DNA from: Bradyrhizobium sp. Tv2a-2
GTDB taxonomy: Bacteria > Pseudomonadota > Alphaproteobacteria > Rhizobiales > Xanthobacteraceae
Length of the DNA stretch: 64,000 nucleotides
Direction: 5' to 3'
NCBI RefSeq assembly: GCF_000472425.1
Contig: NZ_AXAI01000009.1
Location: forward strand, 124,182 to 188,181
Shown: positions 1 through 12,400 of the stretch, piece by piece
Layout of the letters: each line of letters opens with the position of its first letter
How positions within the stretch are numbered: the first letter of the stretch is position 1
Made by a program: the position numbers and the translations under genes
The notes under the pieces: generated by a model
The model's input: only the letters and a program-made list of their open reading frames with translations
Database searches by the model: none
Told to the model about the DNA's origin: nothing

Positions 1-462
1 GTCCACCCTGCAATTCGCCGAACAGGAGTTGGTTGTTGGGGAAGAACTGGACGATCCGGCCCTCGGTATCCAGCCCCGCGCTGATATTGGCCATCCCTCC
101 CAGGACCTGGCCCGCACTGAATCTCGATGTCAGCCGGTCGATATGTTTCAGACCGTTGAGGATGGGCAGTATCATCGTGCCCGGCCCGACCACGTGGGCG
201 AATTCCTCCATCGCTTCATCAAGGGAATAGGCTTTGACCCCGACCAGGATGACATCAAAGCTCCCTGCGAGGTCCTTCGCAGCCACGAGCTTGGGGGATA
301 CGACGAAGTTGTCGTGCGGACTCACGATGCTGAGACCGGTGCGGGCAAGTTGCTCGGCCCGCCGTGCGCGCACCAGGAAGGTCACGTCACGCCCGGCGCG
401 AGCCAGGCAGCCTCCGAAATAGCCGCCGAGCGCTCCGGCGCCAATAACAAGCACTTTCATTC
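1..462 (-). CDS. panE: 2-dehydropantoate 2-reductase (ApbA/PanE family), 5' part only
   Basis: NADPH-dependent ketopantoate reductase family; the classical role is reduction of 2-dehydropantoate to pantoate for coenzyme A synthesis. The first 154 codons are present and the gene runs off the left edge. The protein starts MKVLVIGAGALGGYFGG, a Rossmann dinucleotide-binding GxGxxG loop at residues 7-12. It continues with a typical VRARRAEQL stretch, a VGVKAYSLDEA segment near residue 75 and an ILPILNG segment near residue 100, all characteristic of the family. The start is the ATG whose complement ends at 462. Many bacteria carry several ApbA paralogues that do not make pantoate, so the family is certain but the pathway role is not. 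Confidence 0.85.
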
Positions 463-1322
463 GACAACCCTCGAGGCCAACAAGTCTACTCCACCAGTCT
501 GCAGCGGAGGGTGGAAGCACATCAAGGGCCGGCAACAGGCACTGCGAGGGTATTTTGAGCTACCCGATCTTGCTCGTCGGGCGACTCAAGCAGACAGCCC
601 TGGCCGGCCGAGCAGATGGCATCGGCCAGAGCGTCAAAAATTAATTCGCGTAAAAGCGAGTTTCGAGAGCGATTTCAGACTGATCCCATGGCTGGCCTCA
701 TGCCCGGCAAATTCTTCTTTCTTTTTTTCAGAAAGTATGCTTAGCTATCTCCATTCCGAGCCGACACGAGGGGCGTTACGCGTCGTCACGAAACGTGGTG
801 CGGAATTGCGGTGGACGTGGAGGTGCCGGAGACGTGCGGCATCATCGCGGACGGCGAAGTCGTGTGGTCCTGGCGCCCCAAGGTTCCGGCGCTAAGTGGG
901 CTTTCGATGCTCAGGCATCGCGGCCTGCGACGGTGGCAAACGGGATGGTTCACCGAGGAGAGTACGTATAAGCCGTAAAACCACTGCGCAGGGAAGGCCG
1001 GGCTGATCCCGCCTGTACCTGTGGTCAACGCGCTCTTCGCGCAATCTTTTGCGCGGAGGCCCCGGGTGCATGCGGTCACCCGGTCTTCCCTGCGCCCTCG
1101 GCTTTTGAAGAGGGTGAAGAGGTCAGCAAAACTCGGGCGATTGGCGTCGCGAGGATAAGTCGTCGTGGCCCATGCGGACCCGCTTCATAATTCGTAGGAT
1201 GCGTTACCGATCCTACGGCCGGGACGATGGGATACTTCGTAGGCATTTACTGCCCGTTGTTAATGCTTGATCCGTCCCCCCAGCAATGTTCTGCTTAAAA
1301 AAGCTGCTGGAGCGCTCCGCCT
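463..1322. other. 860-bp gene-free stretch with a structured repeat
   Basis: No open frame here looks like a real protein. A minus-strand frame at 786-1079 lies inside a repeat-like sequence and has no recognisable domain. The stretch holds the large hairpin listed at 986-1095 and a smaller one with arms at 1193-1200 and 1210-1217. The latter is an 8-bp perfect stem without a T-tract. Promoters for the panE-like gene and for the gene at 1323 should also lie here, but I could not identify them. Confidence 0.6.
900..1140. repeat. Dispersed structured repeat with a long hairpin
   Basis: Arms at 986-1001 and 1080-1095 can pair over 16 bp with a single G-U wobble. They enclose a 78-nt loop that itself contains short GCGC-rich inverted repeats around 1029-1060. 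From memory, very similar sequence (a GTAAAACCAC segment followed by a GCAGGGAA/TTCCCTGC pair) is scattered in many copies through Bradyrhizobium genomes and often gives rise to spurious short protein calls. Only one copy is in this window, so the repeat status rests on recollection. The outer limits are approximate. Confidence 0.45.
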
Positions 1323-4601
<3,279 letters not shown>

Positions 4602-4629
4602 AGAATAACGTTTTGGCAGGAGAGTCGGG

Positions 4630-7176
4630 ATGGCGGACACTGACCAAGGGACGGGTCAGGGGACGGGGGACGGCGCCGGGCAGGCACAGGCCGCCGTCCG
4701 GCCGCGCCCGGGGCAGCGGCGGGTGGCGCAATGGATGCGCGATTACGCCCGGCTTCCCGGCATTCCCGACGAATATCTGGGCGAGGACGGCCCGCGCGCG
4801 GTCTGGACCCGCTTTTTCGACGCCTTTTCAAACTTGTCCGCCCCCGAGATCGAGCGCCGTTTCGGCGCCGCCGACCGGCATCTGCGCGAGGCCGGCGTCA
4901 CCTACCGTGCACCGGGCGAGGCCGCCGAGCGGCTATGGCCGCTGAGCCATCTGCCGCTCCTGATCGACGAGGCCGAGTGGCAGCAGCTCTCCGCCGGCAT
5001 CGTCCAGCGCGCGCAGCTCCTGGAACTCGTGCTGCGCGACATCTACGGCGAGGGCCGGCTGGTCGCGGACGGCGCGATCCCGGCGGCCGCGATCGCCGGC
5101 AGCGGCGAATATCTGCGGCCCGTTTGCGGCATCAAGCCGCCCGGCGGGCGCTATCTTGCACTCTACGCCGCCGATGTCGGCCGTGGCCCTGATGGCCGCT
5201 GGTGGGTGCTGTCCGACCGGACGCAAGCGCCGTCCGGCGCGGGCTATGCGCTGGAAAATCGCCTGGTGCTGTCGCGTGCCTTCGCCTCGCTGTTCAAGTC
5301 GATGAATGTCGAGCGGCTCGCGCCGTTCTTCGAAGCGTTCCGCGATTCCTTGCGCGGCAGCGCCGACCGCGACGAGCCGCGCATCGGCCTGCTGACGCCG
5401 GGCAGCTTCAGCGAGACCTATTTCGAGCATGCGACGCTCGCCCGCTATCTCGGCTTCCTGCTGGTCGAGGGCGATGATCTCGCCGTGTCAGGCGATCGCA
5501 TCCATATTCGCACCGTCGCTGGCCTGAAGCGGCTCGACGTGCTGCTGCGGCGGGTCGATTCCAACTCGCTCGATCCGCTCGAGCTAGATGCCTCCTCGCA
5601 TCTCGGCGTGCCCGGATTGATCGACGTGTTGCGCAAGAGCGGTGCCGTGGTCGCCAACATGCCGGGCTCGGGCGTCCTCGAAGCCCGGGCGCTGCTGGGC
5701 TTCCTGCCGAGCCTGTCCCGCCGCCTGCTAGGCGAAGAGCTGAAGATACCGCACATCGCCACCTGGTGGTGCGGGCAGAAGGCCGCGCGCGAGGAAGTGC
5801 TCTCGCGGCTCGACGATTTCGCCATTGAAGGCGCATATGGACGGGGCGTGCCGGGCATCGCCAATCACGGGCCGGTGCTGGCAGCCGAGCTGCCGCCGAG
5901 CGAGCGTGAGCAGTTGAAGACTGCTATCCGCGACCGCGGCATCGACTATGTCGGGCAGGAACTGGTGCGGCTCTCGACCATGCCGGTGTGGGACCAGGGA
6001 CGGCTCGCCCCCCGCCCCTTTGTGCTCAGGGTGTTCGCGGCCGCGACCGAAAACGGCTGGGTCATGATGCCGGGTGGCTTCTGCCGGATCGCCGACCAGC
6101 TCGACGCGAGGGCGGTATCGATGGGCAATGGCGCCCGCGCCGCCGATGTCTGGGTCGTGGCCGACAAGCAAGTCTCGACCCACACGCTGTTGCCGGCGTC
6201 GGACACCGTGCGCATCCGCCGCATCGCCGGCGTGCTGCCCAGCCGTGCCGCCGACAATCTGTTCTGGCTCGGCCGCTATCTCGAGCGCGCTGAAGCGACC
6301 CTGCGCCTGGTGCGCGCGCTCGGCGCGCAGCAGCGCGATACAGGGAAGGGCGCGTCCGGTTCGCTTCAGGTCGCCGAGCGCATCCAGCGCCTCCTGGTCG
6401 CCTGGGGCGCGGCGTCGCAGACGTCGCGCGCGCAATCGGCGAAGGTTGCGGCCGAGGCGTTGCAGGCGGAGGGGCGGTTCGGCTCGGCGCTCAGTCTCGT
6501 GCGCTCGGCCCAGCGCACCGCGACCTCGCTGCGCGAGCGGCTGTCGCCTGATGCCTGGCAGGTCATCACCGAGATGGCGGAACGGCTTGCGTACGAGGTC
6601 GAGGATGACGACGGCGTCATCAGCGCCGCCGAGCTGACCTTGCAGGAGCTCGCAAGCTTCGCTGGCCTTGCGCAGGAGAACATGAACCGCGCCGCCGGCT
6701 GGCGCTTCCTCGAAATGGGCCGCCGCGCCGAGCGCGCCATCAATACCGCGCGCTTCGCGCGCCAATTCGCCTATGACGAGGCGGGCGACGAGGACCTCGA
6801 CACACTGCTCACGCTGGTCGATTGCCAGATCACCTACCGCTCACGTTATCTGTTGGCGCCAGTGCTCGCGCCGGTCCGCGATCTGGCGGTGCTCGACAGC
6901 TACAATCCGCGCTCGGTCGCTTTCCAGGTCGAGGCGCTGAACGAGCACATCGCAAGCCTGCCGGCGCTGAAGGAGACCGGGCTGATCGAGCGGCCGCAGC
7001 GGCTTGCGGTCGGGCTGCGCTCGACGCTGACCACCGCCGAAGCCGCAACCCTCGACACCAAGACGCTGTTTGCGCTGGAGCAGGATCTGCTCAGCCTCGC
7101 CGACGCCATCGGGCAGCATTATTTCCCGCACGGACCCAATGCCAGCCGGCCCGAAAAGCTCACGGGCCTGGCGTGA
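4630..7176 (+). CDS. Circularly permuted ATP-grasp type 2 protein fused to alpha-E domain
   Basis: 848 residues. Roughly residues 25-500 match the circularly permuted ATP-grasp family (DUF404/DUF407), with segments such as LLTPGSFSETYFEHA near residue 255 and the FVLRVFAAATENGW and MMPGGF stretches near 460-485. From about residue 535, PSRAADNLFWLGRYLERAE opens the alpha-helical alpha-E domain (DUF403), which runs to the end. ATP-grasp enzymes form amide bonds through an acyl-phosphate, so a peptide or amide ligase role is likely; the substrate is unknown. In many bacteria the two domains are separate neighbouring genes, and here they are one polypeptide. The ATG at 4630 follows an AGGAG at 4618-4622. 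The stop overlaps the GTG start of the next gene (7173), indicating tight coupling. Confidence 0.9.
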   Translation: MADTDQGTGQGTGDGAGQAQAAVRPRPGQRRVAQWMRDYARLPGIPDEYLGEDGPRAVWTRFFDAFSNLSAPEIERRFGAADRHLREAGVTYRAPGEAAERLWPLSHLPLLIDEAEWQQLSAGIVQRAQLLELVLRDIYGEGRLVADGAIPAAAIAGSGEYLRPVCGIKPPGGRYLALYAADVGRGPDGRWWVLSDRTQAPSGAGYALENRLVLSRAFASLFKSMNVERLAPFFEAFRDSLRGSADRDEPRIGLLTPGSFSETYFEHATLARYLGFLLVEGDDLAVSGDRIHIRTVAGLKRLDVLLRRVDSNSLDPLELDASSHLGVPGLIDVLRKSGAVVANMPGSGVLEARALLGFLPSLSRRLLGEELKIPHIATWWCGQKAAREEVLSRLDDFAIEGAYGRGVPGIANHGPVLAAELPPSEREQLKTAIRDRGIDYVGQELVRLSTMPVWDQGRLAPRPFVLRVFAAATENGWVMMPGGFCRIADQLDARAVSMGNGARAADVWVVADKQVSTHTLLPASDTVRIRRIAGVLPSRAADNLFWLGRYLERAEATLRLVRALGAQQRDTGKGASGSLQVAERIQRLLVAWGAASQTSRAQSAKVAAEALQAEGRFGSALSLVRSAQRTATSLRERLSPDAWQVITEMAERLAYEVEDDDGVISAAELTLQELASFAGLAQENMNRAAGWRFLEMGRRAERAINTARFARQFAYDEAGDEDLDTLLTLVDCQITYRSRYLLAPVLAPVRDLAVLDSYNPRSVAFQVEALNEHIASLPALKETGLIERPQRLAVGLRSTLTTAEAATLDTKTLFALEQDLLSLADAIGQHYFPHGPNASRPEKLTGLA

Positions 7177-8051
7177 TCTACGACATCCGTCACGTGACGA
7201 CCTATGCTTACGAGAGCGCGGTGAGCTACGCCCGCTGCACGCTCCGACTCGAGCCGTTGAGCGGCCATGGCCAGCAGCTGATCTCACATCATGTCGAGAT
7301 CAGGCCGCGGCCGGCCGAGCGCACCGCGCGGCGCGATTTCTTCGGCACCTTGACCGAGAGCGTGGTGATCGAGGCCGCCCATCGCAATCTGCGCATCGAC
7401 TCGCGCTCGCGCGTCGACGTCGACCGCAAGGCACCGGGCCGCACCATGACGAGTCCGGCGTGGGAAGAGATTCGCGATGTCGCCTTTGCAGCCAACAGCC
7501 TCGGGCCGGCGTCGCCCATAGGCTATGTCTTTGCAAGCGCGCTGGTGCCGGTGCTGTCCCCGATCACCGCTTATGCCGCGGCGAGCTTTCCGCCCGGTGG
7601 TGGCATTCTCGTCGGCGCAGTCGATTTCATGCATCGAATCCGCAGCCAGTTCAGATACGATCCCAAGGCGACCGTGATCTCGACGCCACTGACGGAAGTC
7701 TTCGAGAAACGCCACGGCGTCTGCCAGGACTTTGCACATGTGATGATCGCGGGGCTGCGCGGCCTCGGGCTGCCGGCGGCCTATGTCAGCGGTTATCTGC
7801 GCACCATTCCGCCGCCGGGAAAGCCGCGGCTCGAAGGCGCGGATGCGACGCACGCCTGGGTGTCGCTGTGGTGCGGGGCCGCGATCGGCTGGGTCGGCTT
7901 CGATCCGACGAATGATCTCCTCGTCGAGAACGATCACATCGTGCTTGCGATGGGCCGCGATTTCTCCGACGTCTCGCCGGTTGACGGCATCATCGTCGGC
8001 TCGCCCAGGCAAAAGCTCAACGTCGCGGTCGACGTGCTGCTGGTGGAGTAG
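7173..8051 (+). CDS. Transglutaminase family protein (BTLCP type)
   Basis: 292 residues, starting at a GTG that overlaps the stop of the ATP-grasp gene by 4 nt. I chose this start because the protein then begins with VIYDIRHVTTYAYESAV, the usual opening of the N-terminal bacterial transglutaminase-like domain. The catalytic Cys sits in HGVCQDFAHV, His in ATHAWVSL and Asp in GFDPTNDLL, so the triad is complete. It is much shorter than the first transglutaminase of the cassette and has no DUF2126. The three genes form one translation-coupled unit, so this enzyme probably acts on the same substrate as, or the product of, the ATP-grasp ligase, for example by trimming or transferring the peptide. 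No signal peptide is visible. Confidence 0.9.
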   Translation: MIYDIRHVTTYAYESAVSYARCTLRLEPLSGHGQQLISHHVEIRPRPAERTARRDFFGTLTESVVIEAAHRNLRIDSRSRVDVDRKAPGRTMTSPAWEEIRDVAFAANSLGPASPIGYVFASALVPVLSPITAYAAASFPPGGGILVGAVDFMHRIRSQFRYDPKATVISTPLTEVFEKRHGVCQDFAHVMIAGLRGLGLPAAYVSGYLRTIPPPGKPRLEGADATHAWVSLWCGAAIGWVGFDPTNDLLVENDHIVLAMGRDFSDVSPVDGIIVGSPRQKLNVAVDVLLVE

Positions 8052-8100
8052 AGCGTGATCCCGCAAAAGTGTGACGGAGTTTTCCGAAAGGATCATGCTC
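8051..8100. repeat. Dispersed palindromic element, copy 1
   Basis: Imperfect palindrome beginning GAGCGTGATC and ending GATCATGCTC with a GTTTTCCGAAA centre. It starts at the last base of the preceding stop codon. A second, better-preserved copy is at 21454-21500, and the last 16 bases of the window start a third. It can fold into a hairpin and may act as a transcript-end structure for the transglutaminase cassette. Confidence 0.7.
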
Positions 8101-8238
8101 CCGCAGCAACGATGTTCCATCACGTAGCGGTGTTGGAACGACAAGGAACTGTCGGAACAACATCACGCATCATCGATTGTTCGTCGCTGAAGCCCGCATG
8201 CCTCGCGGGCTCGTCCTTTGTCAAGCGATGGAGAGTTC

Positions 8239-8619
8239 ATGATGCGACGATTATCCCTGGTCATTGGCGTACTGGCTGCGTGTGCCGCAACCGGCGCTTC
8301 GGCCGAAACCGTCAATCTTACCGGCACCTATCGATGCATCCAGATGTGCCGCGATGGAATGCTCGGCGCACCGACCTTCGTGACGCAGAACGGCGATGCT
8401 GTGAACCTGACGACGGAAACCGGCGAGTCCTATCGCGCCTGGCCGGATTGGTCTGCGCCGTACAGCCGCCTGTGGATCGATGCACGCGACGAGAGCGTGG
8501 TCTATTCGCCCGATGGCATGCGCATCCAGTTCGACGATGGACGCGTCTGGCAGCGCGACATCGGTCCGCCCCCGCCGGTGGTGCTGCGACGGGCGCCCGT
8601 GGCCTGGCGACGCTATTAA
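8239..8619 (+). CDS. Small exported protein of unknown function
   Basis: 126 residues. Residues 1-23 (MMRRLSLVIGVLAACAATGASA) form a signal peptide with a likely cleavage after ASA, so the mature protein of about 103 residues is periplasmic or secreted. Two cysteines (CIQMC) lie near the mature N-terminus and could form a disulfide. The tail is rich in Pro, Arg and Val. I do not recognise a family. The ATG at 8239 is preceded by GGAGAG, and an adjacent ATG at 8242 is equally possible. It stands alone: the palindrome at 8051-8100 separates it from the upstream cassette and a hairpin at 8633-8665 follows it. Confidence 0.75.
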   Translation: MMRRLSLVIGVLAACAATGASAETVNLTGTYRCIQMCRDGMLGAPTFVTQNGDAVNLTTETGESYRAWPDWSAPYSRLWIDARDESVVYSPDGMRIQFDDGRVWQRDIGPPPPVVLRRAPVAWRRY

Positions 8620-8632
8620 CGTCTGAAACAAG

Positions 8633-8665
8633 GGTGGGCTGCGGCGCCTGAGCGCCGCGCCCACC
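8633..8665. terminator. Strong GC hairpin between convergent genes
   Basis: A stem of 14 pairs with one bulged T (arms 8633-8647 and 8652-8665) closes a 4-nt loop. It sits 13 bp after the stop of the exported-protein gene and 33 bp before the end of the convergent hicB. There is no T-run, so it is not a classical intrinsic terminator. It may still stop transcription or protect mRNA ends from both sides. Confidence 0.45.
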
Positions 8666-8698
8666 GCGCTCTGGGCCGGTCGCCATCCAGGCAAGCGA

Positions 8699-9097
8699 TC
8701 AGAGCGCGCCGTTCAACAGTCTCTTGGCGGCTTGCGTGAGCAGCCTGGATCGCGTGAAGCCGTGGGTCTCTGCGTATTTATCGAGCTCCGTCAGCACATC
8801 TTCCGGCATGGTGACATTCACGCGAATGGCCTTCGGCTGCTCCGTCCGGACGCAGACCATGAAGGCGATGCCATTCTGGTTAGCGGGATCGGACATGATG
8901 CCGTCGAGCGTGGAGGGGGCAGGCATCGCCTCACCACCCTCCGTCAAGGCTGCGATCCGAAGCGCCAATGCTTCCTCGGCCACGCTGTGCGCGTCATCGA
9001 GCGTCGTGCCCGCCGCGATCACGCCAGGAAAGTCCGGAAAGGAAACGCCGAAATCCCCGTCGGCATCCTTATGAATGAGACCGATATAGCTACGCAT
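8699..9097 (-). CDS. hicB: HicB-family antitoxin-like protein, no HicA partner
   Basis: 132 residues. The N-terminal part has the HicB degenerate RNase H-like fold signature (IGLIHKDADGDFGVSFPDFPG, then TTLDDAHSVAEEAL). The C-terminal part (about residues 100-130, LTELDKYAETHGFTRSRLL) is a ribbon-helix-helix DNA-binding segment. HicB proteins normally neutralise the mRNA-cleaving toxin HicA and repress their own operon. Here neither the 300 bp upstream nor the sequence downstream encodes a HicA-like small dsRNA-binding domain protein, so it is solitary. The start is the ATG at 9097, preceded by AAGGTGAG; an in-frame upstream extension lacks a ribosome site and family similarity. It could have become a stand-alone regulator. 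Confidence 0.85.
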   Translation of the reverse strand: MRSYIGLIHKDADGDFGVSFPDFPGVIAAGTTLDDAHSVAEEALALRIAALTEGGEAMPAPSTLDGIMSDPANQNGIAFMVCVRTEQPKAIRVNVTMPEDVLTELDKYAETHGFTRSRLLTQAAKRLLNGAL

Positions 9098-9400
9098 GGC
9101 GCTCACCTTGGGCTTCAGCCCCGACTGTCGCATTTGAACAAAACAAGAACATTGTGCCGCGCTGGATGGGTAAGTCAAGAGGACCCGGACACCTCATGCG
9201 CCCTGCGGCTGGCAGAGCCGGTCGCTCGGGCGCTGGGCCAAGCGTCCCTCCGCCAAGCGTCCCTCCGCCAAGAGCCTCTCGCCAAGAGCCTCTCGCAAGA
9301 GTCCCTCGCCAAGGGTCCCTCGGACCAAGCGTCGTCCACGCAGGGCGACGCGGCCTTGCGAGGAACCAACCACCTGGAGCCGGCGTTTGCCCCGGTAGTC
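9098..9400. other. Intergenic region with a degenerate minisatellite
   Basis: Divergent region between hicB and the sensor kinase. At 9237-9320 there are about six degenerate tandem copies of a 13-15-bp unit of the form GCCAAGMGYCYCTC. Unit lengths of 15, 15, 14, 14, 13 and 14 do not keep one reading frame, which argues that the array is non-coding even though an open frame passes through it. Confidence 0.6.
9237..9320. repeat. Short tandem repeat array, about 14-bp unit
   Basis: The first two units (9237-9251 and 9252-9266) are identical GCCAAGCGTCCCTCC copies. The next four vary and lose one or two bases each. The array lies about 80 bp upstream of the chosen start of the hybrid kinase. 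Confidence 0.7.
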
Positions 9401-12400
9401 ATGGCACCGCGGGGCGTCGTGTCCAATCTTAACCGGGCAGCAAAGGGAGGCCTCGAGGCGGAGCGGCTGTTCATCGGCCGCAGCGAGCTTGCCGCCATCA
9501 TGGAGCGCTTCGATTGGGCCAGTACCCCGATCGGGCCGCCAGAGGATTGGCCGGCCAATCTGAAGACTGCGGTCCGAATCATGCTGACCTCACAGCAGCC
9601 GATCTGGATCGGCTGGGGCCAGGAGCTGATCTACCTCTACAACGATCCCTATAAGTCCATCATCGGCGGTAGGCATCCATGGGCGCTGGGACGGCCGGCT
9701 TCGGAAGTCTGGCGGGAGATATGGGATGAGATCTCGCCATTGCTTGCAAAGGCGATGGGCGGCGAAGAGGGGACGTATGTCGAAGCCCAGCTCCTGATCA
9801 TGGAGCGCAACGGATTCCCCGAGGAAACCCACTACACCTTTTCATACAGCCCAATCCCGAACCCGGATGGCTCCTCGGGCGGCATCTTTTGCGCCAACAC
9901 CGACGACACCCAGCGCGTCATCGGCGAGCGCCAGCTCTCCTTGCTGCGGGAGCTCGCGAGCCGTGCCGCCGAATCGCGCACGGTCGTAGAGGCCTGCCGG
10001 CGCAGTGCGCAGGCGCTCGGCACCGAGTTGCGCGATCTGCCTTTTGCAATGATCTACCTCGTCGATGCAAAGAACGGACTCGTGCAGCTTGCCGCGCTGT
10101 CGGGTATCGAGCACGGCCATCCCGCCGTGCTGGCGACGTTGCCGCTCACCGAAACCGAGTTCTGGCCGCTCGCCGAGACGTTGCAGACCCAGCGCGTCAA
10201 GCTGATCTCCAACCTGCCCGAGCGCTTCCAGGCGGATTTCCCGACCGGCGGCTGGCGCCAATCTCCCGATCGCGCCATCGTGGCACCGATCATGTCGAGC
10301 GGCGAGCAGGCGGTCATCGGCTTCCTGATGGCCGGCCTCAACCCGTTCCGGCTGTACGACGAACGCTATGCCAGCTTTCTCGAGCTGGTCGCGCGCCAGA
10401 TCGCATCGGCGGTCAACAATGCTCATGCGTACGAGGAAGAGCGGCGGCGCGCTGAAGCGTTGGCCGAGATCGACCGCGCCAAGACCGCGTTCTTCTCCAA
10501 CGTCAGTCACGAATTCCGCACGCCGCTGACCTTGATGCTGAGCCCGCTGGAGGATGCGCTCGCGCGGGAGGGCGAACGCCTGCCGCCGGAGCATCTCGCC
10601 ACGCTCGGTCTGATTCATCGCAATGGCCTGCGGTTGTTGAAGCTTGTCAACACGCTGCTCGACTTTGCGCGCATCGAGGCCGGTCGCGTGGCGGCGTCGT
10701 TCGAGAAGGTCGATCTTGGTGCCTTGACGGCGGAGCTCGCCTCCAACTTCCGCTCCGCCACCGACAAAGCGGGATTGCAGCTTGCGATCATGACAAAGCC
10801 CTTGCCTCAGGACGTCTATGTCGACCGCGACATGTGGGAGAAGATCATCCTCAACCTGCTGTCGAACGCCTTCAAATTTACCTTCGAGGGAGAGATCGGG
10901 GTTGTCGTCAGGCCGGCCGTTGGCGGCGCGCACGCCGAGGTCCTTATGAACGATACGGGCACCGGTATACCGGCCGAAGAGCTGCCGCATCTGTTCGAGC
11001 GCTTCAAACGCGTCGAAGGCGCGCGCGGTCGCTCGTTCGAAGGCAGCGGCATTGGCCTTGCCTTGGTGCAGGAGCTGGTGAAGCTGCATGGCGGCGCCAT
11101 TGCCGTTGCGAGCGAGGTCGGGCGCGGCACGACATTTTCGATTACGCTGCCGCTCGGCGCCGCTCACCTGCCATCCGATCGCCTGAACGCTGCATCGGGG
11201 CAGGCAAGCACCAGCCAGCGCGCCAAAGTCTATCTCGAAGAGGCAATGGGCTGGCTTGAAGGAGACGCGCCGGCCGACCGTCCGGATGCCTCCGCGCCGG
11301 AAGATTTTGGCCCGGGCATCGCAAATGCAGGAGCGAGCAAGGGCCGTATCCTGCTCGCCGACGACAATGCCGATATGCGGCAATATATTCGCCGACTCCT
11401 GAGCGACCATTATGACGTGGAAGCGGTTGGTGACGGCGAGGATGCACTGCAAGCCGCCTTGCGACAGCGCCCGGACCTCGTCCTGAGCGACATCATGATG
11501 CCGCGGCTCGACGGCTTCGGCCTTCTCAGGGCGCTGCGCCAGCACCGCGAACTGAGCGACATTCCGGTGATCTTCCTGTCCGCCCGCGCCGGCGAGGAGG
11601 CGAAAGTCGAGGGCTTGCGGCATGGCGCCGACGACTACCTGATCAAGCCGTTTTCGGCGCGCGAGCTGTTTGCCCGCGTCGAGGCCAATATTGAGCTGTC
11701 GGCGGTCCGCACGGAGCGGGCGCGGCTTCTGCAGACGCTGAATATCACGCTCGAGCAGCGTGTCGCCGAAGAGGTGCGTGAGCGAACCAAGGCCGAGGAG
11801 CAGCTGCGCCAGGTGCAGAAAATGGAAGCCGTGGGCCAGCTCACCGGCGGCATCGCGCACGACTTCAACAACATGCTCGCTGTGATCATCGGCGGCCTCA
11901 ACCTGCTGCAACGACGGCTCGCCAAGGGCGAGAGGGACGTGCAGCGCTTTGTGGAAGGCGCGATCGACGCCGCGCAACGTGCCGCCGGGCTGACGCAGCG
12001 GCTGCTCGCATTCTCGCGCCAGCAGCCGCTTTCGCCAGAGCCGATCAACGCCAACAAGCTGGTCGCCGGCATGACCGATCTCCTCAGCCGGACGCTCGGC
12101 GAGCAGATCGCGATCCAGACGGTGTCATCGGCGGGCCTCTGGCAGGCCAAGGCTGACCCGGTGCAGCTGGAAAGCGCCGTCCTCAATCTGTGCGTCAATG
12201 CTCGCGACGCGATGCCGGATGGCGGCCGGCTGACCATCGAAACCTCGAACGCCTATGTCGACCACGTCGTGGCCAATGAGTATGCGATCCCTTCCGGCCA
12301 GTATGTGCTGATCGCGGTCGCCGACGACGGCGTCGGCATGAGCGCCGACATCGTGTCGCGCGCGTTTGATCCGTTCTTCACCACCAAAGACGTCGGCAGG

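Noticed and set aside
29..895. Long plus-strand open frame across the left end
   Set aside because: It is antisense to the clear panE-like gene and then runs into a repeat; no domain similarity.
786..1079. 97-codon minus-strand frame
   Set aside because: It lies inside the structured repeat; its sequence resembles spurious calls I remember from the same repeat elsewhere, and it has no ribosome site.
8135..8182. Three GGAAC words before the small exported protein, as an EcfG promoter
   Set aside because: None has a CGTT-like -10 box at 16-17 bp spacing.
9237..9320. CRISPR array
   Set aside because: Units are 13-15 bp, contiguous and without spacers; no cas genes.
8732..9400. N-terminal extension of the hybrid kinase
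   Set aside because: It would be antisense to hicB and would translate a repeat whose units do not keep frame; family similarity starts after 9401.
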